Assembly (NCBI GenBank): GCA_963807385.1
Contig: CAWEBQ010000002.1
Span: forward strand, 1-64,000
Source of the DNA: JBDTSW01 sp963807385
Lineage (GTDB): Bacteria; Actinomycetota; Thermoleophilia; Solirubrobacterales; 70-9
Direction: 5' to 3'
Length of the DNA stretch: 64,000 nucleotides
In this document: positions 8,822-17,267 of the stretch, one piece after another
How positions within the stretch are numbered: the first letter of the stretch is position 1
Layout of the letters: every line of letters begins with the position of its first letter
Notes under the pieces: generated by a model
Databases searched by the model: none
Told to the model about the DNA's origin: nothing
Seen by the model: only the letters and a program-made list of their open reading frames with translations
Translations under genes and position numbers: made by a program

Positions 8822-10017
8822 AGATCGGCCGCGGCAAGAAGGGCCGTCGGGCCTACGGGTTCGACGACATCGCGATCGTGCCCTCGCGGCGCACCCGCGA
8901 CCCAGACGACGTAGATATCTCGTGGACGCTCGGGCACTACCGGTTCGAGCTGCCTCTGCTTGCCTCGGCGATGGACGGAGTCATCAGCCCAACCACCGCC
9001 GGCCTGATTGGCTCGCAGGGTGGGCTTGGCGTCCTGAACCTTGAGGGCATCTGGTCCCGCTATGAGAACCCGGACGTCGAGCTCGACAAGATCGCGAAGG
9101 CACCGCCGCACAAGGCGACTCAACTGATGCAGGAGGTCTACGAGGCGCCGGTTCGGCCCGAGCTGATCGCCCAGCGGATCGAGGAGATCAAGGCAGCGGG
9201 TGTCGTGGCCGCGGGCTCGCTGACGCCGCAGAAGGTCACCGATTACTACGAGGTGGCGCTCGAGGCGGGCCTCGACGTCTTGGTGATCCAGGGCACCGTC
9301 ATCTCCGCCGAGCACGTCTCGCAGAAGTCCGAGCCGCTGAACCTCAAGGAGTTCATCGGCGAGGTCCCGGTGCCGTGCATCCTCGGTGGCTGCGCCTCCT
9401 ACAACACGGGCCTCCACCTGATGCGCACCGGCGCCGCCGGCGTCCTGGTCGGCGTCGGACCGGGCGCGGCCTGCACCACTCGTGGCGTGCTGGGCATCGG
9501 CGTCCCGCAGGCCACGGCGATCGCCGATGTGGCCGAGGCCCGCTCGCAGCACATGCTGGAGACCGGCGAGTACTGCAACGTGATCGCTGACGGCGGCATG
9601 CGAACCGGCGGCGACCTCTCCAAGGCGATCGCCTGCGGCGCCGACGCGGTGATGATCGGTTCGCCGCTCGCCCGCGCGGAGGAGGCCCCGGGTCGCGGTT
9701 ACCACTGGGGGATGGCGACGTTCCATCCCTCGCTGCCCCGAGGGACCCGCGTAAAGACGGTCCAGGACGGGACCCTCGAGCAGATCCTTAACGGCCCGGC
9801 TCACGAGAATGACGGCACCTTCAACCTGATCGGTGCGCTTCGCACCTCGATGGCCACCTGCGGCTACGAGGACATCCGCGACTTCCAGCGCGCGGAGGTC
9901 ATGGTCGCCCCGGCGCTCCAGACCGAGGGCAAGAAGCTCCAGCAGGAGCAGTCGGTGGGCATGGGCTCGAACGGGCGGGCCGTCGTCGCCGCGGGAGTCG
10001 CCGCCTCGGATGACTGA
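8812..10017 (+). CDS. guaB3: GuaB3-type IMP dehydrogenase-related protein
   Basis: A 401-residue TIM-barrel enzyme of the IMPDH/GMP reductase superfamily that lacks the CBS pair of canonical GuaB. It starts in the barrel (YGFDDIAIVPS) and has LLASAMDGVISP, the phosphate loop GAAGVLVGVGPGAAC and the putative catalytic Cys221 in GAACTTRGVLGIG, then VIADGGMRTGGD and GADAVMIGSPLA. GTG 8812 was chosen because AAGGAAGG at 8798-8805 is 6 nt before it. It overlaps guaA by 8 nt, pointing to guanine nucleotide interconversion. Whether the enzyme acts as IMPDH or GMP reductase is not decided by sequence. Confidence 0.85.
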   Translation: MEVEIGRGKKGRRAYGFDDIAIVPSRRTRDPDDVDISWTLGHYRFELPLLASAMDGVISPTTAGLIGSQGGLGVLNLEGIWSRYENPDVELDKIAKAPPHKATQLMQEVYEAPVRPELIAQRIEEIKAAGVVAAGSLTPQKVTDYYEVALEAGLDVLVIQGTVISAEHVSQKSEPLNLKEFIGEVPVPCILGGCASYNTGLHLMRTGAAGVLVGVGPGAACTTRGVLGIGVPQATAIADVAEARSQHMLETGEYCNVIADGGMRTGGDLSKAIACGADAVMIGSPLARAEEAPGRGYHWGMATFHPSLPRGTRVKTVQDGTLEQILNGPAHENDGTFNLIGALRTSMATCGYEDIRDFQRAEVMVAPALQTEGKKLQQEQSVGMGSNGRAVVAAGVAASDD

Positions 10018-11662
10018 GGGCGCTCCGGTCGCCGCCCGCGAACTGGCGCCCGGGGACCCGGAGCTGCCCGCGGCGCCCGCGGTCAGCGAGCTGACGCCCG
10101 AGGATCGCGAGGTCGCGGCCGGGCGTGAGGAGGTCCTGGTCCTCGACTTCGGGGGCCAGTACTCGCAGCTGATCGCGCGCCGCATCCGCGAGTGCGGCGT
10201 GTTCGCGGAGATGCTCCCGCACGACGCCGAGCTCGACCGCATCCGGGCGCGCCGCCCGGTGGCGCTGGTCCTCTCCGGGGGGCCGGCCTCGGTTTACGCG
10301 GAGGGCGCGCCGGAGCTGCGCAGGGATCTCCTCGACCTCGGCATCCCGGTGCTAGGCATCTGTTACGGCATGCAGGCGATGGTCCACGAGCTCGGCGGCA
10401 AGGTCGAGGGCGCCGAGGCCGGCGAGTTCGGCCGCACCGAGCTGACCCTGACCAACGACGGCGGCGAGCTCCTCCACGGTCTCCCGGCGGAGCAGCAGGC
10501 GTGGATGAGCCATCGCGACTGCGTCTTCGAGGCGCCCGAGGGCTTCACCGCCTTGGCGGCGAGTCCCGGCTCTCCCGTTGCGGCCTTCGAGAGCAAGGAG
10601 CGGGGGCTCTACGGCATCCAGTTTCACCCGGAGGTCGTGCACACCCCGTACGGCACACAGATCCTGGAGCGCTTCCTGCGCCAGATCGCCGGCGCGCAGG
10701 AGCGCTGGTCGCCCACGTCGGTGATCGACGAGCAGGTCGAGCGGATCCGCGGCCAGGTCGGGGACGCCAAGGTCATCTGCGGGCTCTCCGGCGGGGTCGA
10801 CTCGGCGACGGCCGCCGCCCTGGTCCACCGCGCGATCGGCGACCAGCTCACCTGCGTCCTCGTGGACCACGGGCTGATGCGCAAGAACGAGGCCGACCAG
10901 GTAGTCGACGCGTTCCGCGACCAGCTCGGGGCCCAGCTCGTCCACGTCCGTGCCGAGGACCGGTTCATCGATCGGCTCGCCGGCGTCGACGAGCCCGAGC
11001 GCAAGCGCAAGATCATCGGCGAGGAGTTCATCAGGGTCTTTGAGGAGGAGGCGGCCAAGCTCCAGGACGCCCGCTTCCTGGTGCAGGGCACGCTGTACTC
11101 GGACGTGATCGAGTCGGGCGGCGACGGCCACACGGCGGCGACGATCAAGTCGCACCACAACGTCGGCGGCCTTCCCGAGGATCTCGACTTCGAGCTGGTC
11201 GAGCCTCTGCGCATGCTCTTCAAGGATGAGGTCCGAGCGGTCGCGGCCGAGCTCGGCCTCCCCGACCGGCTCGTGTGGCGCCAGCCTTTCCCCGGGCCGG
11301 GCCTCGGGATCCGGATCGTCGGCGGCGAGGTAAACCGCGAGCGGCTCGAGATCCTGCGCGAGGCGGACGCGATCCTCCAGGAGGAGGTCCGGGCGGCCGG
11401 GATGTACCGAGAGCTGTGGCAGTCGTTCTGCGTGCTGCCCGTTGTTCGGTCGGTGGGCGTACAGGGCGACGGCCGCACCTACGCCTACCCGATCGTGATC
11501 CGCGCGGTCACCTCCGACGATGCGATGACCGCCGATTGGGCCCGGCTTCCCTACGACCTTCTCGAGCGGGTGTCGGGCCGGATCATCAACGAGGTGGCGG
11601 GGGTAAATCGGGTGGCCCTGGATGTCTCGTCGAAGCCGCCGGCCACGATCGAGTGGGAGTAG
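10010..11662 (+). CDS. guaA: GMP synthase (glutamine-hydrolysing)
   Basis: A 550-residue amidotransferase converting XMP to GMP. It has an unconserved N-terminal extension of about 40 residues, then the class I glutaminase domain starting VLVLDFGGQYSQLIARRI. The nucleophile Cys118 is in LGICYGMQAM, with partner His/Glu in GIQFHPEVVHT. The ATP-pyrophosphatase P-loop GLSGGVDSATAAAL is near residue 258, and the dimerisation domain contains QPFPGPGLGIRIVG. ATG 10010 overlaps the end of guaB3 (ATGACTGA), indicating translational coupling. Length is slightly above the usual 520-525 because of the N-terminal tail. Intact. Confidence 0.95.
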   Translation: MTEGAPVAARELAPGDPELPAAPAVSELTPEDREVAAGREEVLVLDFGGQYSQLIARRIRECGVFAEMLPHDAELDRIRARRPVALVLSGGPASVYAEGAPELRRDLLDLGIPVLGICYGMQAMVHELGGKVEGAEAGEFGRTELTLTNDGGELLHGLPAEQQAWMSHRDCVFEAPEGFTALAASPGSPVAAFESKERGLYGIQFHPEVVHTPYGTQILERFLRQIAGAQERWSPTSVIDEQVERIRGQVGDAKVICGLSGGVDSATAAALVHRAIGDQLTCVLVDHGLMRKNEADQVVDAFRDQLGAQLVHVRAEDRFIDRLAGVDEPERKRKIIGEEFIRVFEEEAAKLQDARFLVQGTLYSDVIESGGDGHTAATIKSHHNVGGLPEDLDFELVEPLRMLFKDEVRAVAAELGLPDRLVWRQPFPGPGLGIRIVGGEVNRERLEILREADAILQEEVRAAGMYRELWQSFCVLPVVRSVGVQGDGRTYAYPIVIRAVTSDDAMTADWARLPYDLLERVSGRIINEVAGVNRVALDVSSKPPATIEWE

Positions 11663-12625
11663 CCGCCGAGCTCGCGTGCGGACCCGCGAGCGAGGTCGCG
11701 GTAGACGTCGAGCGCTCGCGCTGCGCTCACCGCACGCCAAAGCGCATCGGTGACCTCGTTCGGGCGCCGCACTCGCGATCGCCCTGAGGCGGCGGGGTCC
11801 CCAGGAGGCTGAGGACGGCCTCGGCGGTGGGCCGCGCGGATCCGCCCGCGGACGATCAGGCCGGACGTAGGCGCTCCTCGACCGCGTCGCAGGGCTGCCC
11901 GACGACGTCGGGCGCACGGTAACCGGACTTCCGGCCCGTGATCGGCCTCGAGTCGGGCGCGACCATGCCCCCCGCGAACCGCGCCCACAGGACGAAGCAG
12001 CGTCGGGGCGTTCGCGGCGACGATGCCGCAGGCGCGGACGACGCCTCGGGCGACTTCTGAGGGCCGGTGCGATCGTGCCGACGATCGGCGGCTGGCGCTG
12101 ACTCCCAGCTCGCGCGGAGGTCGAGTACCGGCGGGCGCTCGGTCCAGGTCGATGCCGTTCGGACGACGACGATTCGCTCGGGGAATACGCTCCGAGCGGC
12201 GGCGAGCTCGGCCGCGGATCTGAGACTGCGACGAAGCGCTCGTCGTCGCCAGGGCACGAGCGCGCGAGCGCGGAGCCCGATGTAGCGGTGCGCCGCTCGC
12301 CGACGGCGGCGAGCCGTGCCGGACCCGCCGATCGACGAGCTGGCTTGCGACGTCCGGGCGCCGGCCTGGTCGAGCGCGGACCGGGATCGCTGCTACGGCT
12401 GCGAGGTCCGTCGCCGAGCGGCGCAGGCGACGCGAGCTTCGTCGACGAGGTGGCGCGTCCGCTCCCGTCGAGCTCGCTCCGGCATGTGCATCGCCCTTCC
12501 CAGTCGGAGAGGACCTCGGCCGCGGTGAGCCGTTCGTAGCTGAACGGGTTGTCGAGAAGCGAGCAGGGACGCGGTGGCCATGAGCGCTGCGCGCGCCGCC
12601 ACGCCGCGGCCGAGGAGGGCCTCAT
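11663..12625 (-). pseudogene. GT4-like glycosyltransferase, heavily frameshifted
   Basis: No long frame resembles a protein throughout, but pieces in different minus-strand frames fit a GT4 glycosyltransferase in order: ERFVAVS and VFPERIVVVR (end of the first Rossmann domain), RPQKSPE, then PEVRLP and a degenerate GLIV...GDPAA segment. ATG 12625 overlaps the stop of the next GT2 remnant (TGATG). The 3' end, next to the convergent guaA, is not defined. At least four frame changes are needed, so this is decayed or very poorly assembled. The family call is tentative. Confidence 0.45.
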
Positions 12626-13382
12626 CAGCGCTGGAGTCGCGCTGTCGCGAAGTACCGGTACTCCCGCGGATGCGAGCCGACGCTAAGCGCAGCGGTACCT
12701 GACGCCGGCTCGAGCCGCCGAGGTGGACCACCTCGGCGCGGTCGAACCGGACGGTCCAGCCCGCATCGCGCGCACGGGCGGTCCAGTCGATTCCCTCCGG
12801 ATCGAGGACGAAGCTGTCGTCCTGGAGGCCGATCTCGGCGATCGCCGCCCGTCTCGCCAGGCAGAAGGCCTCGTGCCCGCCGCCCGATCTCGCGAGGCTC
12901 GTCGTGGGCCCAGCCGTCTCACCGAAGCCCCACGCCTCCCGCGTGGCGCGGGCCTGCCGCCGAGGCGCGCTTCGGCCCAGCGTGGACTGCCCCGCCGGGG
13001 CTGAAGCTGCGTCCGTCGCCTCGTGCAGGAGGACGCGCGGATCCGAAGGCTCGCCCGGAGTCGGCGCGGAGCGTCTCGACCAGGCTGTCGACGGCACCTG
13101 CGCGGACCAGCGTGTCGGGGTTGGCGATGAGGACGAACTCGCCGTCGGTTGCGTCGATCCCCTGGTTGTTGGCGGCGGGCAGGCCCCGGTTGGCCGGGTT
13201 CGCGATCACTCGGGCCCGGGGCGCTGCGGCGCGAACGGCCTCGGGAGTGTCGTCGGTGGAGCCGTTATCGACGACGATCACCTCCCACTCGCCTGACGGT
13301 GGGTTCTCCTCCAGGGCGGCCAGGCAGGCGAGGACCTCCTCGCGAGAGTTCCAGGTGACGACACGATGGAGACCGTGACCAT
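12625..13382 (-). pseudogene. GT2 rhamnosyltransferase-like (WbbL type), several frameshifts
   Basis: The N-terminus MVTVSIV-VTWNSREEV at 13382 shifts frame near 13362, then reads VIVVDNGSTDDTPEAV and GLPAANNQGIDATDG, both strong GT2 signatures. Another frame supplies GGHEAFCLARRAAIAEIG and GWTVRFDRAEVVHLGGSS, the C-terminal part. A short REYRYFATARLQR tail ends at 12625. Three or more frame changes are required. The start is 1 nt after the flippase stop, so flippase, GT2 and GT4 formed one operon. Confidence 0.6.
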
Positions 13383-13383
13383 G

Positions 13384-14774
13384 TCAGTAGGTCACGTCGT
13401 CGGCCACGGCTAGCCGTGCCTCGATCTCGCGAGGGGAGCCCGGCTCGAAATCGTCGCCCGAGCCGCGCCCGTGGATGCCGGTAGAGCAGGTAGAGCAGCC
13501 CGCAGAGCACCGCCGCGCCGACGGCGAAGCCGACCTCCACCCGGCGGAACACGTCCCCGGTGGCGGCGAGGTTCCAGACCACGAACCCGGCTGCGCATGC
13601 CGATCCAGCAGAACGCTGCGCGCCGGGCCTGGCCCTGCGCCAGCGCGGCCTGGTTGAGCGTCGCCGCCGAGAGGTAGAAGCCCATGCCGATCGCGACGAT
13701 CACGAGTCCCTCGCGGTCGTAGGTGAACTTGTCGCCGAACGCGATCTGCATCAGCTGCGGGCCTGCGACGAGGAGCGCGAGCGAGAGCAGGACGCTGAGG
13801 CCCGCGATCACGAGGATCGTCAGGCGCACGGACAGCCGGAACGCGTCGTCGCTCGATTCGTCGCCCTTTGATCGGAGGCGCGTGAGGTGGGGGAGGAGGC
13901 TCGCCGCCACCGCCTGGAACAGCACGACCGGGGCGCGGGCGACCATGAGGATGTTGAACATGAAGCCCGCGGCCGCGGCCCCGGCCTCGGCGCGCGCGAA
14001 GAGGGCGCCGCTGGAGAGAAAGATCTGCTCGGAGAGCATGATCACGAGCACCGCGGTTGCGAACCCGGCGCCGTTGGCGAGGGTGAACGTGGGGGTGTCC
14101 ATGTCGGGCCCCTTCCGGTCGCCGTCGCCGGCAGCCTGCACCTCCGCGGGTCGTCGCGGCTGACGGAGCGCGAACGGCACCACCAGCAGGCTGAGCGCGG
14201 GTCCGGCGACCACGCCCAGCGCGATCGGATCAACCCCCTCGGCGATGCCCACGGCAACCGCCAGCGAGAACGTCAGCCGTCCGGAGCCATCGATGATCAG
14301 CAGCAGCGAGAACAGGCCAAACCGGCGCTCGCCCGCCAGGAACCCACGGGCGAGGAAGCTGGCGCCGAACGCCAGGACCGAGCCGACCATCGCGTAGAAG
14401 AGGAACTCGTTGCCCTCGAGCAGCTCGTCCTGGATCACCTCCCGAAGCGCGAAGGCGACGATCACGAACAGCACCGCCAGTCCCGCCTGGATCGAGCTGG
14501 CGACGCGCATCGCGTGCCCGATGTGCTCGCCGCGGGTCTCGAGCTCGGCGATCGTTCTCGATGCGAGCTGCTCGACGGGGCGGAAGAGCACCGAGACGAC
14601 CATGAACACGACCGACCACATGACGACGATCAGCCCGTAGTCGTCGGGGCTCAGCGAGTGCGAGGCGAGCGCGAAGAACCCGTACGTGAGGAGGCCCGCC
14701 GTCGCAAGGGCGACCGTGAGCATGCCCGCCGCCATCCCGTAGCTGCGGGCCTCCTCGGCCGCCCTCTCGGTCAC
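13384..14774 (-). pseudogene. polysaccharide flippase-like (MOP/MATE superfamily) membrane protein, two frameshifts
   Basis: About 460 residues with 12-14 hydrophobic segments, resembling Wzx/oligosaccharide flippases (LLTYGFFALASHSLSPDDYGL, YFLSAATLNQAAL-type helices). GTG 14774 overlaps the TGA of the M23 peptidase gene (GTGA), which fixes the start. The frame is intact to about 13600, then needs shifts near 13600 and 13465 to reach the natural end EARLAVADDVTY at 13384. Its remaining helices read VWNLAATGDVFRRVEVGFAV and LLYLLYRH in the alternate frame. Confidence 0.65.
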
Positions 14775-15937
14775 GACCAGCTGTCCCAGCGCTGCAGCGA
14801 GGGCCTCGGGTCGATCGGCGACCCGTGGTGCCAGCCCCTGGGCCAGATCTCGAAGTGGAGGTGGCACGGCGTGGTGCGGGCGTTGCCCGTCTTGCCGACG
14901 GCTCCGACCCGCTCCCCGGTGTGGACGCGCTCGCCCTCGCGGAACGGCGACGGGGAGGGCATGTGTACATACAGGTGGTCCGTGGAGGAGCCGCGGGTGT
15001 CGATCACGACGTAGTGGCCGAGCAGCGCGGGGTCGTAGGCGCGCTTCTGGACGCGCCCGCCGCGCGCGGCTTCGAGCCTCGTGCCGCAGTTCGCGTAGAC
15101 GTCTTGCCCCTCGTGCCGGCGCCCGCCGCTTCGTGGTGCACCGAAGCTCTGGAGGTAGCCGCCGTAGCTATGCGAGCCCCGGATCGGAAACTTGTAGCCG
15201 CGGAGCTTGAGCGACCCCGCCGACGTGGTCGGTTCGCGGAGCTCGCCAACGCGGAACTGGTACCGCCCGTCGTCGGCTACGTCGCCGTCGCGCTCGAGTC
15301 CGTTCCAGCCCTGCGAGCGCTTGGAATAGGGGAGCACGCCCGGCCGACGGAAGCTCCTGATCACGCGGTCGCCCTGCTTGCGGACGACCTCGACGCGGAT
15401 ACCGGTGCGCTCGGGCGCCTCGAACCGGTAGGTCAGGGTGATCGGGCTCGCCTGGTCGAAGAACGCGCTCTTGGGCCGCACGTTCGCGCTGCGGAGGCGA
15501 AACCCCTTCGGCACCTGCCCGGGCTTGGCAACGCGCAGACGCTGCGGGGTGGCGGCGTCGGCGCCGCTGGCCTTGGCGAGGCGGAGGTGCCCAGTGGCGG
15601 CATCCGGCGGTACGTCCACGGAGAGCCGAGTGGGCTCGGCGCGGTGCGGCGCCACCACGACCGGGCCCGCGGTGCCCTTGAACTGCACCTCGGTCACCGC
15701 GCCCAGCCGCCTCCCAGTGATGACCACCCGGCCGTCCACCGCTGCGGCGCGCAGCCCGGCACACTCCGAGATGCAGCGCAGATCCTTCGGCGCGGGTCGC
15801 TTCGCCGCGCCCTGGGATGCTCCGGGGAGGGCTGCCAGCACGGTTGCGGCGCACAGGATCGCGGCGACGAGCAGCAGGTTTGGGGCCCGATCGACGATGG
15901 CGGCAGGATACGGAGCGTCACGGTCTCCTATATCCAT
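14771..15937 (-). CDS. secreted M23-family metallopeptidase with N-terminal Ig-like region
   Basis: About 388 residues. A hydrophobic N-terminal segment (NLLLVAAILCAATVLAALPG) would export or anchor the protein. A beta-rich IPT/TIG-like region follows (VVITGRRLGAVTEVQFKG), and the C-terminal third is a peptidase M23 domain. Its zinc and catalytic motifs are RRHEGQDVYANCG (H...D), HLYVHMPSPS and CHLHFEIWP (HxH). The role is probably peptidoglycan endopeptidase or polymer processing at the cell surface. ATG 15937 has GAGG upstream; ATG 15958 is the alternative. Its stop overlaps the flippase start. Confidence 0.82.
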   Translation of the reverse strand: MDIGDRDAPYPAAIVDRAPNLLLVAAILCAATVLAALPGASQGAAKRPAPKDLRCISECAGLRAAAVDGRVVITGRRLGAVTEVQFKGTAGPVVVAPHRAEPTRLSVDVPPDAATGHLRLAKASGADAATPQRLRVAKPGQVPKGFRLRSANVRPKSAFFDQASPITLTYRFEAPERTGIRVEVVRKQGDRVIRSFRRPGVLPYSKRSQGWNGLERDGDVADDGRYQFRVGELREPTTSAGSLKLRGYKFPIRGSHSYGGYLQSFGAPRSGGRRHEGQDVYANCGTRLEAARGGRVQKRAYDPALLGHYVVIDTRGSSTDHLYVHMPSPSPFREGERVHTGERVGAVGKTGNARTTPCHLHFEIWPRGWHHGSPIDPRPSLQRWDSWS

Positions 15938-15949
15938 GCGGGGAGCCTC

Positions 15950-15955
15950 TATCAT
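15950..15955 (+). promoter_or_regulatory. -10 hexamer TATCAT of rplM-rpsI
   Basis: The same hexamer as at 5500 and 8680. It gives a leader of about 65 nt before rplM containing a hairpin and a short upstream frame. No convincing -35 is visible. Confidence 0.45.
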
Positions 15956-15962
15956 CACCGGG

Positions 15963-15994
15963 CCGCGCGAGGTGGGGCCACGAGCGCGGCTTTT
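15963..15994 (+). terminator. hairpin plus T-run in the rplM leader (possible attenuator)
   Basis: CCGCGC (15963-15968) pairs with GCGCGG (15984-15989), enclosing an inner GTG/CAC pairing, and is followed by CTTTT. It lies between the candidate promoter and rplM, so it may act as attenuator or autoregulatory leader for the L13-S9 operon. Confidence 0.45.
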
Positions 15995-15999
15995 GCGCG

Positions 16000-16029
16000 A
16001 TGCCTGCGCGCCGCCTCAGCACCCGATGA
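16000..16029 (+). CDS. nine-codon upstream ORF overlapping rplM start
   Basis: ATG at 16000 encodes nine residues (MPARRLSTR). Its TGA at 16027-16029 overlaps the ATG of rplM as ATGA. The arrangement would couple leader translation to rplM; there is no ribosome binding site of note, and chance is possible. Confidence 0.3.
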   Translation: MPARRLSTR

Positions 16030-16460
16030 AGACTTACGTAGCGACACCCGAGAACCGCCAGCGCGACTGGTACATCGTCGATGCCGAGGGCAAGACGCTC
16101 GGGCGCCTGGCGACGCAGCTGGCCGACGCTCTTCGGGGCAAGCGCAAGCCCGAGTACACGCCGCACTGCGACACGGGCGACTACGTGGTCGTGATCAACG
16201 CAGAGCGCATCAAGGTGACCGGCAAAAAGCTCACCGACAAGGTCTATTACCGCCACACCGGGTATCCAGGCGGCATCAAGTCGCGCACGCTCCAGGAGAT
16301 GCTCGATCGGCGCCCGGAGGAGGTCATCCGGAAGGCCGTCAAGGGGATGCTCCCCAAGAACCGCCTGGCCCGCCAGCAGATCAACAAGCTTCACGTCTAC
16401 GCCGGGTCCGAGCACCCGCACCAGGCGCAGCAGCCCAAGCCGATGGAGGTGGATGCCTGA
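16026..16460 (+). CDS. rplM: 50S ribosomal protein L13
   Basis: A 144-residue L13, a primary-binding large-subunit protein. It reads MKTYVATPENRQRDWYIVDA, LGRLATQLADALRGK, and GDYVVVINAERIKVTGKK, with the conserved YRHTGYPGGIK and MLPKNRLARQ further on. The length is normal. The stop overlaps the rpsI start (TGATG), the standard rplM-rpsI pairing. An in-frame GTG at 15972 would add 18 residues without family support, so ATG 16026 is used. Confidence 0.96.
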   Translation: MKTYVATPENRQRDWYIVDAEGKTLGRLATQLADALRGKRKPEYTPHCDTGDYVVVINAERIKVTGKKLTDKVYYRHTGYPGGIKSRTLQEMLDRRPEEVIRKAVKGMLPKNRLARQQINKLHVYAGSEHPHQAQQPKPMEVDA

Positions 16461-17257
16461 TGGCCGACGAAGAGCAGGACGACGTCCAGGAAGCACCGAG
16501 CGCGGAGTCAGATCCCGAGCCCGAGGCAACTCCTGAACCCGACGCGACCGAGGGCTCTGACCCCTCCAGCGACGATGCATCGCCTGAGGCCGAAGCGTCC
16601 GACGCGGAGGCACCCGAGGCACCCGAGACCTCGCCCGAGGCACCCGACGCCGCGCCTGAGGTCCCCGCGGCCGAGAAGCCCAAGGCGAAGGACGCCGCGC
16701 CCGGCGCGGACCTGGAGCCGATCGCCCTCGAGCCGGATCGCCCGCTCTCGGCGGAGGAGCGGGCCCGCGCCGAGGCCGAGGCCGAGGAGCGCGCCGAGGC
16801 CGAGGCCGCCGAGGGCGCCGATGTCGTCGCCGACGAGCCCCTCGCCCGCAAGGCCGTCAAGCTCGAGTCGGACGCCCGCATCCAGGCCACGGGCAAGCGC
16901 AAGAACGCGATCGCCCGCGTCGTGGTCCGCTCGGGCGGCGGGGCGTTCCTGATCAACTCCCGCGAGCTCGCCGAGTACTTCCCGCGCGACATGCACCAGA
17001 CGATGGCGCGCCAGCCCCTCGTCACCGCCGGCTACGAGGGCACCGTGGACGTCCACGTCCGGGTTCACGGCGGCGGGGTCGGCGGCCAGGCCGGCGCCGT
17101 GCGCCACGGGATCGCCCGCGCGCTGACCGAGATCGATCCCGAGCTTCGGGGCGAGCTCAAGCGCCGTGGCTACCTCACTCGCGACGCCCGCGAGAAGGAA
17201 CGGCGCAAGGCCGGCTTCAAGAAGGCTCGCAAGAAGCCGCAGTTCTCCAAGCGCTAG
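16460..17257 (+). CDS. rpsI: 30S ribosomal protein S9 with long acidic N-terminal extension
   Basis: A 265-residue S9. The conserved domain occupies only about residues 138-265 (ATGKRKNAIARVVVR, GGGVGGQAGAVRHGIARAL, and the C-terminal tail KKPQFSKR that enters the decoding centre). Residues 2-130 form a low-complexity region of Glu, Asp, Ala, Pro and Ser that becomes a charged helical repeat (RARAEAEAEERAEAEAAE). Actinobacterial S9 often has a short extension, but this one doubles the protein. ATG 16460 overlaps the rplM stop and there is no internal start with a ribosome binding site near residue 130. Confidence 0.93.
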   Translation: MADEEQDDVQEAPSAESDPEPEATPEPDATEGSDPSSDDASPEAEASDAEAPEAPETSPEAPDAAPEVPAAEKPKAKDAAPGADLEPIALEPDRPLSAEERARAEAEAEERAEAEAAEGADVVADEPLARKAVKLESDARIQATGKRKNAIARVVVRSGGGAFLINSRELAEYFPRDMHQTMARQPLVTAGYEGTVDVHVRVHGGGVGGQAGAVRHGIARALTEIDPELRGELKRRGYLTRDAREKERRKAGFKKARKKPQFSKR

Positions 17258-17267
17258 GGGTCCAACC

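Noticed and set aside
8518..10242. 574-codon minus-strand frame opposite guaB3
   Set aside because: Antisense shadow of guaB3; no motif, and it would conflict with a highly conserved gene.
11600..11720. Minus-strand peptide GGYSHSIVAGGFDETSR seen as a possible gene
   Set aside because: It is the reverse complement of the conserved guaA C-terminus, a known source of spurious ORFs.
10352..12625. 757-codon minus-strand open frame opposite guaA
   Set aside because: Most of it is antisense to guaA codons with Arg/Leu/Ala-rich composition. High GC makes such shadows common, and no family motif appears. Only its 5' end overlaps a real, decayed GT4.
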